DNA from: Eubacteriales bacterium
Lineage (GTDB): Bacteria > Bacillota > Clostridia > Oscillospirales > Butyricicoccaceae
NCBI GenBank assembly: GCA_030539335.1
Contig: JAUNSG010000001.1
Coordinates: forward strand, 248,001-312,000
DNA length: 64,000 bases
Reading direction: 5' to 3'
The notes beneath the pieces were generated by a model. It worked only from the letters and a program-made list of their open reading frames with translations, was not told the DNA's origin and searched no databases. Shown in pieces: positions 8,214-17,117 of the stretch (position 1 is its first letter; each line of letters opens with the position of its first letter). A program made the translations under genes and the position numbers.

Positions 8214-10217
8214 TTATTCCGTCTCGGTGCTTGCCGGTTCTGCGGGCTCTTCCGTGGTCCCGGTCTCCGGATCCCCGGTTTCCAAGGCCTTCGGCTCTTC
8301 CTCACATTCGTTGAACAGCTCCATGAACTCCTCTCCGGTCAGGGTCTCACGCTCCAGCAGGAAGCGGGAAATCGTATTCAGACGGCGCATATTGCTGCGC
8401 AGCAGTTCGATTGCCTTGTCGTACGCCTGTGCGACCAGTGCAATAACTTCCTGATCGATCTGTGTCGCCGTTTCCTGCGAACAGCTCAAAGAGGTATCCG
8501 CACTCAGATACGGGTTGTTGACCGATTCCAGCGCAACCATGCCAAACTTATCGCTCATGCCAAAACGGGTAATCATCGCGCGGGCAATGCGGGTCGCCTG
8601 TTCGATATCATTGGACGCACCGGTCGTAATCGAGTCGAACATCAACGCTTCCGCTGCACGACCGCCGGTAAAGGTGACAATCTTGTTAAACGCCTCTTCC
8701 TGTGTCATCAAAACACGCTCTTCCTCGTCCACCTGCATGGTATAGCCAAGTGCGCCGGAAGTACGCGGAATGATGGTAATCTTGTGCACAGGAGCCGAGT
8801 TTTTCTGCAGCGCCGCGACCATCGCGTGTCCAACCTCGTGATACGCAATGACTTCTTTCTCATGCTGCGAGATAACTGCGCCCTTGCGCTGCTGTCCCGC
8901 AAGAATCACCTCGACGCTCTCTTCCAAATCGGTCTGTGTCACCTGCATTCTTCTGCAGCGCACCGCACGCAGCGCGGCCTCATTGATGATATTCGCCAAT
9001 TCCGCACCGGATGCACCGGAGGTCGAACGGGCGATCAGGGAAAAGTCAATATTATCTACCATCCGGATCTTCTTCGCGTGTACGCGGAGGATGGCCTCAC
9101 GGCCCTTGAGATCCGGCAGCTCAACCGGAATCCGGCGGTCAAAGCGTCCCGGGCGAAGCAGCGCCTTGTCCAGCGTCTCCGGACGGTTGGTCGCTGCGAG
9201 AATGACAACGCCTTTCTTTCCATCAAAGCCGTCCATCTCGCTGAGCAGCTGGTTCAGGGTTTGCTCGCGCTCATCGTTTCCGCCCAATCCGGAACCGTCA
9301 CGCTTTTTGCCGATCGTATCAATCTCGTCGATAAACACGATACACGGCGCTTTTTCGTTCGCCTGCTTAAACAGGTCACGTACCTTTGCCGCGCCCATAC
9401 CGACAAACATTTCGACGAATTCCGAGCCGGAAATCGAGAAAAACGGAACATTTCCCTCACCGGCTACCGCTTTCGCCAGCAGCGTCTTACCGGTACCCGG
9501 AGGGCCGACCAGCAGGGCGCCCTTCGGCAGCGTCGCGCCGATGTCCGCATACTTCTGCGGATTGTGCAGGAAATCGACAATTTCCGTCAGCGATTCCTTC
9601 GCCTCGTCCTGTCCGGCAACATCGGCAAACGTGATGCCCGTCTGCGCCTTGACATATACCTTGGCATTTGCCTTGCCAAACGACATGGCTCCGCCGCCAC
9701 CGCCCATGCGGCGCATCATCAGGCGCCATACCAGGACGAACAGCAGAATCGGAATGCCATAGCTCATGAGCATCATCAGCCAGAGATTCGCCTCTGGCGG
9801 CTTGACCTGAGAGAATGTCGCACCGGACTCATACAGCCGCTGTACCAGCTCACTGTCATCCATGCGCACGGTGCGATACACCTTGTGTGTGCTCGTACTT
9901 CCCACAATGCTTTCCAGCCTGCGCGCAAAATCATCGGCATTCGCCGCACTCGTCTGGCTGTTTCCCGACGAATCGGTACTGCTTTCCGCCTCTCCCTTCT
10001 CACTTTTCAGCGAGTAGTAGATCTCATCATCCTCCACCTGTACCTCATCGATGTTCTTTTTGTCCAACTGTTCCAGGAAGGTATTGTAGCTGACATCCTC
10101 GACATTGTTGGAAAACATGCTCGGCATAATAAGCGAATTGATAATCAGAAGCAGTACGACGACAATCGCACAGTAAATCAAAATACTTCGTTTATTATTA
10201 TTCTTTTTGGGTTTCAT
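8214..10217 (-). CDS. ftsH: ATP-dependent zinc metalloprotease FtsH
   Basis: A 667-residue membrane-bound AAA+ protease that removes damaged or regulatory membrane and soluble proteins. Two membrane helices are visible (residues ~11-29 and ~133-151) around an extracytoplasmic domain rich in Ser/Asp. Then follow Walker [14 protein letters not shown], Walker [12 protein letters not shown], the SRH with [18 protein letters not shown], and the zinc site HEVGH (in [13 protein letters not shown]) with the downstream acidic ligand. The C-terminal ~35 residues are acidic and low complexity (Glu/Pro/Thr). Its start at ATG 10217 is preceded by AAGGAGAG. It is transcribed toward the BofC-like gene and divergent from the ttcA-like gene. 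Confidence 0.97.
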   Translation of the reverse strand: MKPKKNNNKRSILIYCAIVVVLLLIINSLIMPSMFSNNVEDVSYNTFLEQLDKKNIDEVQVEDDEIYYSLKSEKGEAESSTDSSGNSQTSAANADDFARRLESIVGSTSTHKVYRTVRMDDSELVQRLYESGATFSQVKPPEANLWLMMLMSYGIPILLFVLVWRLMMRRMGGGGGAMSFGKANAKVYVKAQTGITFADVAGQDEAKESLTEIVDFLHNPQKYADIGATLPKGALLVGPPGTGKTLLAKAVAGEGNVPFFSISGSEFVEMFVGMGAAKVRDLFKQANEKAPCIVFIDEIDTIGKKRDGSGLGGNDEREQTLNQLLSEMDGFDGKKGVVILAATNRPETLDKALLRPGRFDRRIPVELPDLKGREAILRVHAKKIRMVDNIDFSLIARSTSGASGAELANIINEAALRAVRCRRMQVTQTDLEESVEVILAGQQRKGAVISQHEKEVIAYHEVGHAMVAALQKNSAPVHKITIIPRTSGALGYTMQVDEEERVLMTQEEAFNKIVTFTGGRAAEALMFDSITTGASNDIEQATRIARAMITRFGMSDKFGMVALESVNNPYLSADTSLSCSQETATQIDQEVIALVAQAYDKAIELLRSNMRRLNTISRFLLERETLTGEEFMELFNECEEEPKALETGDPETGTTEEPAEPASTETE

Positions 10218-10404
10218 AGACTCTCCTTGCCTTTGAAAGAATTTCCTCTTATTATCTTTTGATTATACGCTCTGCCTATATAAATTCAAGCAGTAAATTG
10301 TGAACATTTCGCTTTTTTCTTCTTTTTACGCAAAATTTTATCGGTCTGCTGTCCGCCTCTCCCATTCCGAGGGATGCCGTATGGATTTTACCGCGCTCCT
10401 GTGG

Positions 10405-10410
10405 TACAAT
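10405..10410 (+). promoter_or_regulatory. Extended -10 promoter for the TtcA-like gene
   Basis: TGGTACAAT forms a TGn extended -10 box 33 bases before the start codon, with no clear -35. The rest of the 225-bp ftsH/ttcA divergent gap is AT-rich and shows no other feature I can name. Confidence 0.5.
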
Positions 10411-10442
10411 AAAGCAATCACAATAACAAGGAGTTCCCCGGT

Positions 10443-11297
10443 ATGGCACGACAGTTAGAGCCCTATCAGATGGTAGAGCGCAGCATTATCAAAAAATTCC
10501 GAAAAACAATCTGGAATCCATTTATTCTGGCAATCAAGCGGTATGAGCTGATTCAGGAAGGAGACCGCATCGCCGTCTGCATCTCCGGCGGAAAGGATTC
10601 CATGCTGCTTGCCAAACTGATGCAGCAGCTCCAGCGCCACAGCGATGTACCATTTGAGCTGGTCTTTCTGGTCATGGATCCCGGTTATAATGAGAGAAAC
10701 CGGAAAAAAATTGAAAGCAACGCCGCACTTCTCCACATTCCGCTGACGATTTTCGAGAGCGATATTTTTGAGGTCGCGAACCATACTGAGAAAAATCCCT
10801 GTTATCTCTGTGCACGGATGCGCCGCGGCAATCTGTACCATCAGGCGCAGTCGCTCGGCTGCAACAAGATCGCTCTCGGCCATCATTTCAGCGATGTCAT
10901 CGAAACCACACTGATTGGCATGTTTTACGGCTCCCAGCTCCAGGGCATGATGCCCAAGCTGCACAGCACCAATTTCCCCGGCATGGAGCTGATTCGACCG
11001 ATGTACTGCATCCATGAGGATGCGATCCTCTCCTGGAAACAGTATAACAACTTAACGTTCATTCAATGCGCCTGCCGTATGACGGAAAATATTGACGCAA
11101 GCGGCGACGGCATCGGCGCTTCCAAACGGCAGGAAATCAAGATGCTGCTTCGAAAGCTGCGAAAAGACAATCCCAATATTGAGAAAAGCATCTTCAACAG
11201 CATCCACGCCGTCTGTCTGGATACCATGCCCGGATATAAGACGAATGGGGAGGATCACAGCTTTTTGGAACACTACGACCGCAAGCAGGATTCTTGA
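10443..11297 (+). CDS. ttcA: tRNA 2-thiocytidine biosynthesis protein TtcA-like
   Basis: A 284-residue PP-loop ATPase of the TtcA/TtuA group, which thiolates tRNA bases using an Fe-S cluster. The PP-loop SGGKDSM lies at residues ~49-55. A CxxC pair (CYLCARMRRG, ~118-127) and a later Cys in FIQCACRM (~203-210) match the three Cys ligands of the cluster in TtcA. LGHHFSDVIETTLIGMFYG is the conserved helix after the second motif. The target is probably C32 of tRNA, but paralogues in Clostridia may act elsewhere, so the symbol is tentative. AAGGAG sits before ATG 10443. A strong terminator follows. Confidence 0.8.
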   Translation: MARQLEPYQMVERSIIKKFRKTIWNPFILAIKRYELIQEGDRIAVCISGGKDSMLLAKLMQQLQRHSDVPFELVFLVMDPGYNERNRKKIESNAALLHIPLTIFESDIFEVANHTEKNPCYLCARMRRGNLYHQAQSLGCNKIALGHHFSDVIETTLIGMFYGSQLQGMMPKLHSTNFPGMELIRPMYCIHEDAILSWKQYNNLTFIQCACRMTENIDASGDGIGASKRQEIKMLLRKLRKDNPNIEKSIFNSIHAVCLDTMPGYKTNGEDHSFLEHYDRKQDS

Positions 11298-11318
11298 CGA
11301 CGTTAAAGCAATATGGAC

Positions 11319-11354
11319 AAAACGGTCATTCCACAAATGGAATGACCGTTTTTA
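11319..11354. terminator. Strong bidirectional terminator
   Basis: AAACGGTCATTCC pairs perfectly with GGAATGACCGTTT around a 6-nt loop, flanked by A and T runs. It separates the convergent ttcA-like and tadA genes. Confidence 0.92.
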
Positions 11355-12119
11355 TCGTCCCGCCGGATCTTCTGGATACGAATGATTTTTCCAATACCAC
11401 CATTTCAGCTTCTCCGGCTCCCTGGTCTCGTGCTCAGCAAAGTACACCGCCAGCCGGTAGACATATAAGACACAGCGGTCAATCTTCGTCCCCGTCCGCT
11501 CGCAGTCCTGTTCGTACAGTACTTCCGGATCCTTTCCCTTCAGGTCGGCGACACAGTGGATTCCAAGCTGCATCAAATGCTGTTCCATATTCTCCCCTAC
11601 GCCGGGAATACTCTGTAGATCCTGCTCACGCTGTGCAGCAAGGCGCCGCGCAAGCTTTTCCTGCTTCCGTCGTGCACGCAGCGCACGGAAAAAGGCGCTC
11701 AATGCATCGCTGCACGGCTCCTTCATAAGCCCACGCACCAGCTCCGGCCGGTGATTGTAGTCCAAATCGAACAGATTGATCACACTGCCACAGGAACCCG
11801 CTTTGTCGTCATCCGCACCATAATAGACCGTCCGGATGCGCGCATTGATGATCGCGCCGGTACACATCGGGCAGGGTTCCAGCGTGACATACATATCACA
11901 GCGGTGCAGGCGCCACCCACCCAGTGTTTTGCAGGCCTGGTCAATCGCTTCCAGCTCTGCATGAGACAGCGCGTTTTTCTTTGTCTCGCGCCGATTGCGC
12001 CCGCGCCCGACAATCTGTCCCTCACAGACAATGACACAGCCGACCGGCACCTCGCCTTCCTCCGCACTTTTCTTTGCGAGGCGGAGCGCTTCCGTCATAT
12101 AACGTTCCTGTTCCGTCAT
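11352..12119 (-). CDS. tadA: tRNA adenosine deaminase TadA fused to a Cdd1-type (pathogenicity locus) domain
   Basis: TadA converts adenosine 34 of tRNA-Arg to inosine in the cytoplasm. Residues 1-155 are a complete deaminase: HAE at 53-55 (His ligand and catalytic Glu) and PCPMC at 82-86 (two Cys ligands). Residues ~168-246 then match a Cdd1-like helix-hairpin-helix domain: IPGVGENMEQHLMQLGI, DLKGKDPEVLYEQ, DRCVLYVYRLAVYFAE and the ending LKWWYWKN. TadA proteins are normally 150-165 residues; this one is 255. ATG 12119 is chosen because the protein then opens like TadA and because it overlaps the CPBP stop as ATGA, which indicates coupled translation. An open frame runs upstream but belongs to the CPBP region. 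The role of the second domain is unknown; nucleic-acid binding is a reasonable guess from the HhH motif. Confidence 0.9.
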   Translation of the reverse strand: MTEQERYMTEALRLAKKSAEEGEVPVGCVIVCEGQIVGRGRNRRETKKNALSHAELEAIDQACKTLGGWRLHRCDMYVTLEPCPMCTGAIINARIRTVYYGADDDKAGSCGSVINLFDLDYNHRPELVRGLMKEPCSDALSAFFRALRARRKQEKLARRLAAQREQDLQSIPGVGENMEQHLMQLGIHCVADLKGKDPEVLYEQDCERTGTKIDRCVLYVYRLAVYFAEHETREPEKLKWWYWKNHSYPEDPAGR

Positions 12120-13063
12120 CCGAGCACCTCCAAGCCGCGGGAAATAAAGTACGCTGCCGCCAGCAGAACCATCCAGAATGGAATGCTCGTGAAGATGCCG
12201 CGCAGCAAGTCCCTCTGCCGCACGGTCCAAGAGCCGCGCATGTATTCCCACATGGCGGCACACAGCCCCAGCCGATGCGCCAGCAGGAGGCCGACAACCA
12301 GACATACCAGCTCCGTCAAAACGAACAGGAGGGAAATCCCATTCTGCACGGCAAAGGGCTGGGTCGCCTGCACCCAATTCACCACAATATAGGTTCCATT
12401 GACGATAAAATGTGCGCACATGGATGGAAATAGCGACTGATATTTTTTCCGAAGCACACCGCCCAAAATGCCGAATCCAAAGGCCAGCGGCAAAATAGAA
12501 ATGCTGTTATGCGCCAGCCAGAATACCATCGAACTGAGCAGGATTGCCGACCAGGTGCCCATGGCCTTCTCGGCGGTTTTCAGATAAAATCCGCGGAAGC
12601 AAAGCTCCTCCACAACCGGAGGGATCAACGCCACCTGCAAAATCTGAAGCAGCATTCCCGCCGTACTTCCCGGCAGTGTATAGGCATCTGCCGGCTCCGT
12701 ATACCCAAACAGGTTGACGATCCCTTCCACGCCGACCGAAAGCAGTGTCGCAACAAAGTTCCATCCGGCAGCCAGACAGACCGCCATGACAAAGACCGCA
12801 AGCCCCGGACGGCCGTCTCCCGTCAGGTCACGGAGTGTCCAGCCGCTCCATCGTGTCAGAAGAAAAAACGGCACAAAAAATACGGCGAGATATACGCCGA
12901 TATCAAGCGCCTGTGTGAGGAACGGGTTCTGTACATCCGGCAGGAGGCGAAACAGGAGCAGCAGAATAATGTTGATAAAATACTCCAGCAGGACCGTCAC
13001 ACCGATCAGGTCCGCTGCATGCCGCACTTTTTTCACATCCGATTTTGTCTGTTCTGGCTGCAT
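12116..13063 (-). CDS. CPBP family intramembrane metalloprotease
   Basis: A 315-residue integral membrane protein with about eight helices, of the Abi/CPBP (Rce1-like) family. Conserved motifs: VVEELCFRGFY (EE at ~152-153 and R), FWLAHNSI (His ~185) and MCAHFIVN (His ~218), which together form the presumed glutamic-protease/metal site. The C-terminal ~40 residues add a membrane helix (IPFWMVLLAAAYFIS). In Gram-positive bacteria these proteins are linked to bacteriocin self-immunity or CAAX-like processing; no bacteriocin gene is visible nearby. AAGGAGCGGAAAGG precedes the start. The stop overlaps the tadA start by four bases. Confidence 0.9.
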   Translation of the reverse strand: MQPEQTKSDVKKVRHAADLIGVTVLLEYFINIILLLLFRLLPDVQNPFLTQALDIGVYLAVFFVPFFLLTRWSGWTLRDLTGDGRPGLAVFVMAVCLAAGWNFVATLLSVGVEGIVNLFGYTEPADAYTLPGSTAGMLLQILQVALIPPVVEELCFRGFYLKTAEKAMGTWSAILLSSMVFWLAHNSISILPLAFGFGILGGVLRKKYQSLFPSMCAHFIVNGTYIVVNWVQATQPFAVQNGISLLFVLTELVCLVVGLLLAHRLGLCAAMWEYMRGSWTVRQRDLLRGIFTSIPFWMVLLAAAYFISRGLEVLG

Positions 13064-13212
13064 CCTTTCCGCTCCTTTCCGACATCATCGCTTTATAATA
13101 GCACAAAAATGGTCGGATGTCATCCTTTTCTCCGGCATCGCCTTCCTTCCAAAAAGCAATCTTGTATTTCCATGCGAATTTTTGAATAATTTATAAATTT
13201 TCCCTCTTTCTC

Positions 13213-13240
13213 TTGCTTATTTTCGCACAATTGTTATGAT
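13213..13240 (+). promoter_or_regulatory. Promoter for the VanZ-like gene
   Basis: TTGCTT (13213-13218), a 16-bp spacer and TATGAT (13235-13240) with a TGn extension. The start codon is 43 bases downstream behind an AAAGGGGG site. Confidence 0.65.
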
Positions 13241-13282
13241 ATTATTAGTTGATTTTGGTCAATTACAGGAAAGGGGGTTCTT

Positions 13283-13675
13283 ATGAGCGAGATTCTAACG
13301 CTGCTGGTCGAATACGTCGCCCAAATTCACGATAAAATTTTGACGCTGAACGATTCCTATGAATGGATGCTGTCGGACAAGCAGCTGCATTTTGTTGTCA
13401 TGGGCCTGATCGGAATGGCAATCCTGCTTTTGGTTTATCCGCTGTTTCAAATTTTGCACAATCACTTGATTGTCGTCGCGTGGATCTATACCTTCACCGT
13501 GATGGTTGTTTTGACGTTCGCGATCGAGATCGGACAAAAAATAACCGGAACCGGACAAATGGAATTTGACGACATCATCTCCGGTTTGGCCGGTTTTATG
13601 GCGATGTTCCTTATCTTTGCCGCCATACGCGGTGTCTTCCTTCTCATCGTCTGGCTGTTCCGGAGGGACCATTAA
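13283..13675 (+). CDS. Small VanZ-like membrane protein
   Basis: A 130-residue protein with three or four membrane helices (about 38-58, 65-82 and 96-125). It resembles VanZ-type proteins in having DKQLHF near the first helix, IEIGQKITGTGQMEFDDI (the E..Q...G....D signature) and a Gly-rich last helix (ISGLAGFMAMFLIF). Members are poorly characterised; VanZ itself contributes to glycopeptide (teicoplanin) resistance. It is monocistronic, with its own promoter and terminator. Function unknown. Confidence 0.6.
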   Translation: MSEILTLLVEYVAQIHDKILTLNDSYEWMLSDKQLHFVVMGLIGMAILLLVYPLFQILHNHLIVVAWIYTFTVMVVLTFAIEIGQKITGTGQMEFDDIISGLAGFMAMFLIFAAIRGVFLLIVWLFRRDH

Positions 13676-13697
13676 AAACTCAATACAGACAAAGCAA

Positions 13698-13745
13698 ACA
13701 CACCACGGAAGGCGGTTGCTCTCCGTGGTGTGTCTTATTTTTCAT
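13698..13745 (+). terminator. Terminator of the VanZ-like gene
   Basis: ACACACCACGGA (13698-13709) pairs perfectly with TCCGTGGTGTGT (13722-13733), followed by CTTATTTTT. The next ~165 bases to mtlD hold only a weak GCATCC/GGATGC dyad. Confidence 0.9.
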
Positions 13746-13912
13746 TTTGTTTTCTCCGCCCCGCCGACGGTGTGTTCCAGTAAAAGTATTGATGTCAGCG
13801 GATAAGAGCATAAACAAAATGCTTTTTCCTTTCCCACGCATCCACAGGCATGGGATGCGCAGAAAAATGAGAAATTGAGAAATAGATAGATATGATAACG
13901 CAAAGAAAAAGA

Positions 13913-15064
13913 TTAGATCTTATCTGCAACCGTATTGTATGCCTCTGCAATGCGGTCGATCAAAGCATCCTCCGTGATACCGGTTACTTCCTTGATGGCG
14001 GCAACCAGTCCAAGCTCCTTGATCTTGCCCTGAAGCTCGACACTCTGTGCATCCTCCGGATTATCGTAATGGAGCGCAGCGCCCATACCGATAAGCAGAT
14101 GATCCACCGGCAGGCCGTAGCCATATGCCGTCATCATCGGCTTGGTCAGACGATCAGTCGGGCTCAGCTTACGCAGCGGCTCACGGCCAACACGGGTGAC
14201 GTCATCCTTGAGATACGGATTCTTGAAGCGGCCAATGATTTTATCAATATAATGGTAATGTGCCTCTGCGTCGAAGCCATGCTTCTGAATCAGGCCATCG
14301 CCGCTCTCGGTCATGGCTGCATGGACAATGCCATAAATCTTCTCATCCGCAATGGCCTCGTCGATCGTGCTGTAGCCCTTGATGGTGCCGAGATAGGCGG
14401 TAATCGCATGGCCGGTATTCAAGGTGAACAGCTTGCGCTCGATATATGCCATCAGATTCTCCGCCAGATTCATCCCGGCGATCTGCGGGATCTCACCCTT
14501 GAACGAAGCCTTTTCGACATTCCACTCGTAGTAGTTCTCTACCACGACGTCGATAAAGTTTTCACTCTTCACCGGCGGAACAATGCGGTCAACCGAGCAG
14601 TCCGGGAAGCCGACATATTCATCGGCATACGCCTTCTCCTCCTCGTTCAGGGACTGGTAAACCGCATCCTTGAGCTGGGAGCTTGCGCGGATGGCATTCT
14701 CACACGCAATGATGTTCAGCGCCTCCGTCTTGCCCTGCGCCTTGCGCTTTGCAATCGCCTGTGCAATCGACGGCGCGATGCGCGGCAGGATCACCAGACC
14801 GACAGCGGTGGTAATCAGTTCCGCCTCTGCCAGAATGTCAACGATTTCCGGCTTGCCGGAATTGGCGCCGTCAATATCCTTAATCGGGATATCCTGGCAT
14901 TCCACATCCATGACATGTACGGTGTACATTCCATCCGCATTGATTTTATCAATCACTGCCTGATTGACATCCGCATAGGTGACATGATAGCCGGCCTGCG
15001 ACAGCAGCGCGCCGATAAAACCGCGGCCAATGTTGCCCGCACCAAATTGAATGGCTTTTTTCAT
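13913..15064 (-). CDS. mtlD: Mannitol-1-phosphate 5-dehydrogenase
   Basis: Oxidises mannitol-1-phosphate, delivered by the mannitol PTS, to fructose-6-phosphate with NAD+. The 383 residues match the family's ~380. The N-terminal Rossmann nucleotide site is FGAGNIGRGFIG (residues 7-18). The catalytic domain carries CSVDRIVPP (~150) and LNTGHAITAYLG (~205-216), where the family has its substrate Lys/Asn/His set (Asn and His are visible). It is the last gene of mtlR-mtlA-mtlD, 133 bp after mtlA. GGAGCG is 10 bases before the ATG. Products would enter glycolysis through the Pfk encoded at 56.6 kb. Confidence 0.96.
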   Translation of the reverse strand: MKKAIQFGAGNIGRGFIGALLSQAGYHVTYADVNQAVIDKINADGMYTVHVMDVECQDIPIKDIDGANSGKPEIVDILAEAELITTAVGLVILPRIAPSIAQAIAKRKAQGKTEALNIIACENAIRASSQLKDAVYQSLNEEEKAYADEYVGFPDCSVDRIVPPVKSENFIDVVVENYYEWNVEKASFKGEIPQIAGMNLAENLMAYIERKLFTLNTGHAITAYLGTIKGYSTIDEAIADEKIYGIVHAAMTESGDGLIQKHGFDAEAHYHYIDKIIGRFKNPYLKDDVTRVGREPLRKLSPTDRLTKPMMTAYGYGLPVDHLLIGMGAALHYDNPEDAQSVELQGKIKELGLVAAIKEVTGITEDALIDRIAEAYNTVADKI

Positions 15065-15197
15065 ACTTTAATCGCTCCTTAACCTTTCACTTGGGATTTC
15101 TCACGCCAGCGGCGCGCGCTGCGGAAAATCCAAGCGGCAAAAACCGACTCCAATTTCCCAACAGACTGCGCGTGCCAGGTTGGTGAATCATAATGCG

Positions 15198-17114
15198 TTA
15201 GCCAAACTTCTTGAGGATCAAATCGGTATCCGTCGTAGTCTTGAGGGTTTCCAACAGGTCCTCATCCTCGAGTGCATTCGAAATGCTGGACAGCAGATCC
15301 AGATGCTCATCGCCGACACCGGCAATGCCGAATACGAGCTGTGCCTTTTCCTCGCCGAACGAAACACCGTCCGGATACTGCAGGAATACAATACCTGACT
15401 TCTTTACCTCGCCCTTTGCCTGCGAAGTACCGTGCGGGATTGCAACACCCAGGCCCATGTAGGTCGAAACCAGCTTCTCGCGTTCCTGCATTGCATCGAT
15501 ATAAGCGTCACCGACGCAGCCGAGTTCCTTCAGCAGCTCACCAGCTGCTCGAATCGCTTCTTCCTTGGATACGCTCGGCAGGCCCAGCTTAATGCCTTCC
15601 GGCAGCATTCTGGTCTTACCTGCGGTCTCTTCTTCCTTGGCCTCTTCTACTTCCGGCTCAGCGACAGCCGTCGTCGTGCCGCCCTTGCCTACCGTGGTGA
15701 GCTCCGTATACAGAGCATCCAGTGCCGGGTCCGCAAGGAAGTTGCCGATCGTGACAAGGCGTGCCTGCGGTGCGCTCTTTGCTGCGCGCTCCGCCAGGAT
15801 GGTCTGGCAAACAACGATGTCTGCATCGCCTGGGATATTATCTACGGAAGTATTGATTACCGTCATGTCCGGACGCTCGCCCTTGACACGGTTACGGAAG
15901 CGGGTTGCACCCATTGCGGAAGAGCCCATGCCTGCGTCGCAGGAGAAGACAACCTTCTTTACCTCGGACGGGTCCTTTGCAGCAGCGCCGGTTGGAACTG
16001 CGAGACCCTTAGACTCTGCCTTCTTAGCAGCCATTTCTGCCTGAGCGTCTTCCAGACCGCCCTTGCCGTTACTCATCTTAATAATCGGAGAGGCGACGAC
16101 GAAGGATACACCGGCTGCGATTGCCACACCGATAATCGTCAGGATGATCTGCGACGGCGGGGATACCATTAGCAGTGCGAGGATGGAGCCCGGAGATGCC
16201 GGAGAAACCAGACCACAATTTGTAAGCGAGAAGAAGAAGATTGCAGCCATATTGCCCAGGATCGGAGCAATGATGACGATCGGGTTCATCAGAACGTACG
16301 GGAAATAAATCTCGTGAATACCACCGAAGAAGTGGATGATGATAGCGCCCGGAGCCGAGTCTCTGGTCATCTTATCCTTGCAGAATACCCAGTATGCAAT
16401 CAGGACACCGAGGCCCGGGCCCGGATTGGTCTCCAGCATGTAGAAAATCGACTTGCCCATTTCTGCCGCCTGTGCTGTGCCAAGCGGGGTGAATACGCCG
16501 TGGTTCATTGCATTGTTGAGGAACAGAACCTTTGCCGGCTCCAGAACGATAGCTACCAGCGGAAGCAGGCCGGCATTTACCAGGAGCTGTGCACCAGCGG
16601 ACAGGACATTCATAACCGCGCTCAGAACCGGACCTACAACGATAAATCCTACGATGTTGAGCAGCATACCCAGGATACCAACGGAGAAATTGTTCACCAG
16701 CATCTCGAAGCCGGCCGGGATCTTGCCGTCCACAGCCTGGTCAAACTTCTTGATAATCAGGCCACCCAGCGGGCCAATTACCATCGCGCCGAGCAGCATC
16801 GTCTGGCTGTTCTCAATCTCTACGCCAAAGAAGCTGAGATTACCTGCCGTACAGCCAACAATCGCACCGACAACGCCAATAGCACCCATTACGCGTCCGC
16901 GCTCGCCGCCTACCATGTAGCCGCCGGTGGATGCAATCAGAATCGGAATCAGGTAGTTGAGGATCGGACCATTCAACTGAGACAAGGGTTCATTTGGAAC
17001 CCAGCCGGTGCTGATAAACAGAGCGGCCAACAGGCCGAATGCAATCAGCGCACCGATGTTCGGCATAACCATGCCGGACAAGAACTTGCCAAATGCTTGA
17101 ACTTTTTGTTTCAT
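15198..17114 (-). CDS. mtlA: PTS mannitol transporter, fused EIICBA
   Basis: A 638-residue membrane permease that takes up mannitol and phosphorylates it. Residues 1-~345 are the IIC membrane domain with the conserved GGIHEIYFPY. A ~50-residue linker leads to IIB with its phospho-Cys in FSCDAGMGSSAMG (~395). The IIA domain at the C-terminus has its phospho-His in GVAIPHGT. The length equals the E. coli CBA fusion, so no separate mtlF is needed; several Bacilli keep IIA as a separate protein. The gene begins 3 bp after the mtlR stop (GGGAGGAG before ATG), so the two are translationally coupled. mtlD follows. Confidence 0.97.
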   Translation of the reverse strand: MKQKVQAFGKFLSGMVMPNIGALIAFGLLAALFISTGWVPNEPLSQLNGPILNYLIPILIASTGGYMVGGERGRVMGAIGVVGAIVGCTAGNLSFFGVEIENSQTMLLGAMVIGPLGGLIIKKFDQAVDGKIPAGFEMLVNNFSVGILGMLLNIVGFIVVGPVLSAVMNVLSAGAQLLVNAGLLPLVAIVLEPAKVLFLNNAMNHGVFTPLGTAQAAEMGKSIFYMLETNPGPGLGVLIAYWVFCKDKMTRDSAPGAIIIHFFGGIHEIYFPYVLMNPIVIIAPILGNMAAIFFFSLTNCGLVSPASPGSILALLMVSPPSQIILTIIGVAIAAGVSFVVASPIIKMSNGKGGLEDAQAEMAAKKAESKGLAVPTGAAAKDPSEVKKVVFSCDAGMGSSAMGATRFRNRVKGERPDMTVINTSVDNIPGDADIVVCQTILAERAAKSAPQARLVTIGNFLADPALDALYTELTTVGKGGTTTAVAEPEVEEAKEEETAGKTRMLPEGIKLGLPSVSKEEAIRAAGELLKELGCVGDAYIDAMQEREKLVSTYMGLGVAIPHGTSQAKGEVKKSGIVFLQYPDGVSFGEEKAQLVFGIAGVGDEHLDLLSSISNALEDEDLLETLKTTTDTDLILKKFG

Positions 17115-17117
17115 TTC

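Noticed and set aside
8784..10262. 492-codon plus-strand frame opposite ftsH
   Set aside because: Antisense to the conserved AAA+ protease; no coding signals.
12116..13063. CPBP protease as immunity gene of a bacteriocin cluster
   Set aside because: No precursor peptide, modification enzyme or dedicated exporter next to it; it is coupled to tadA instead.
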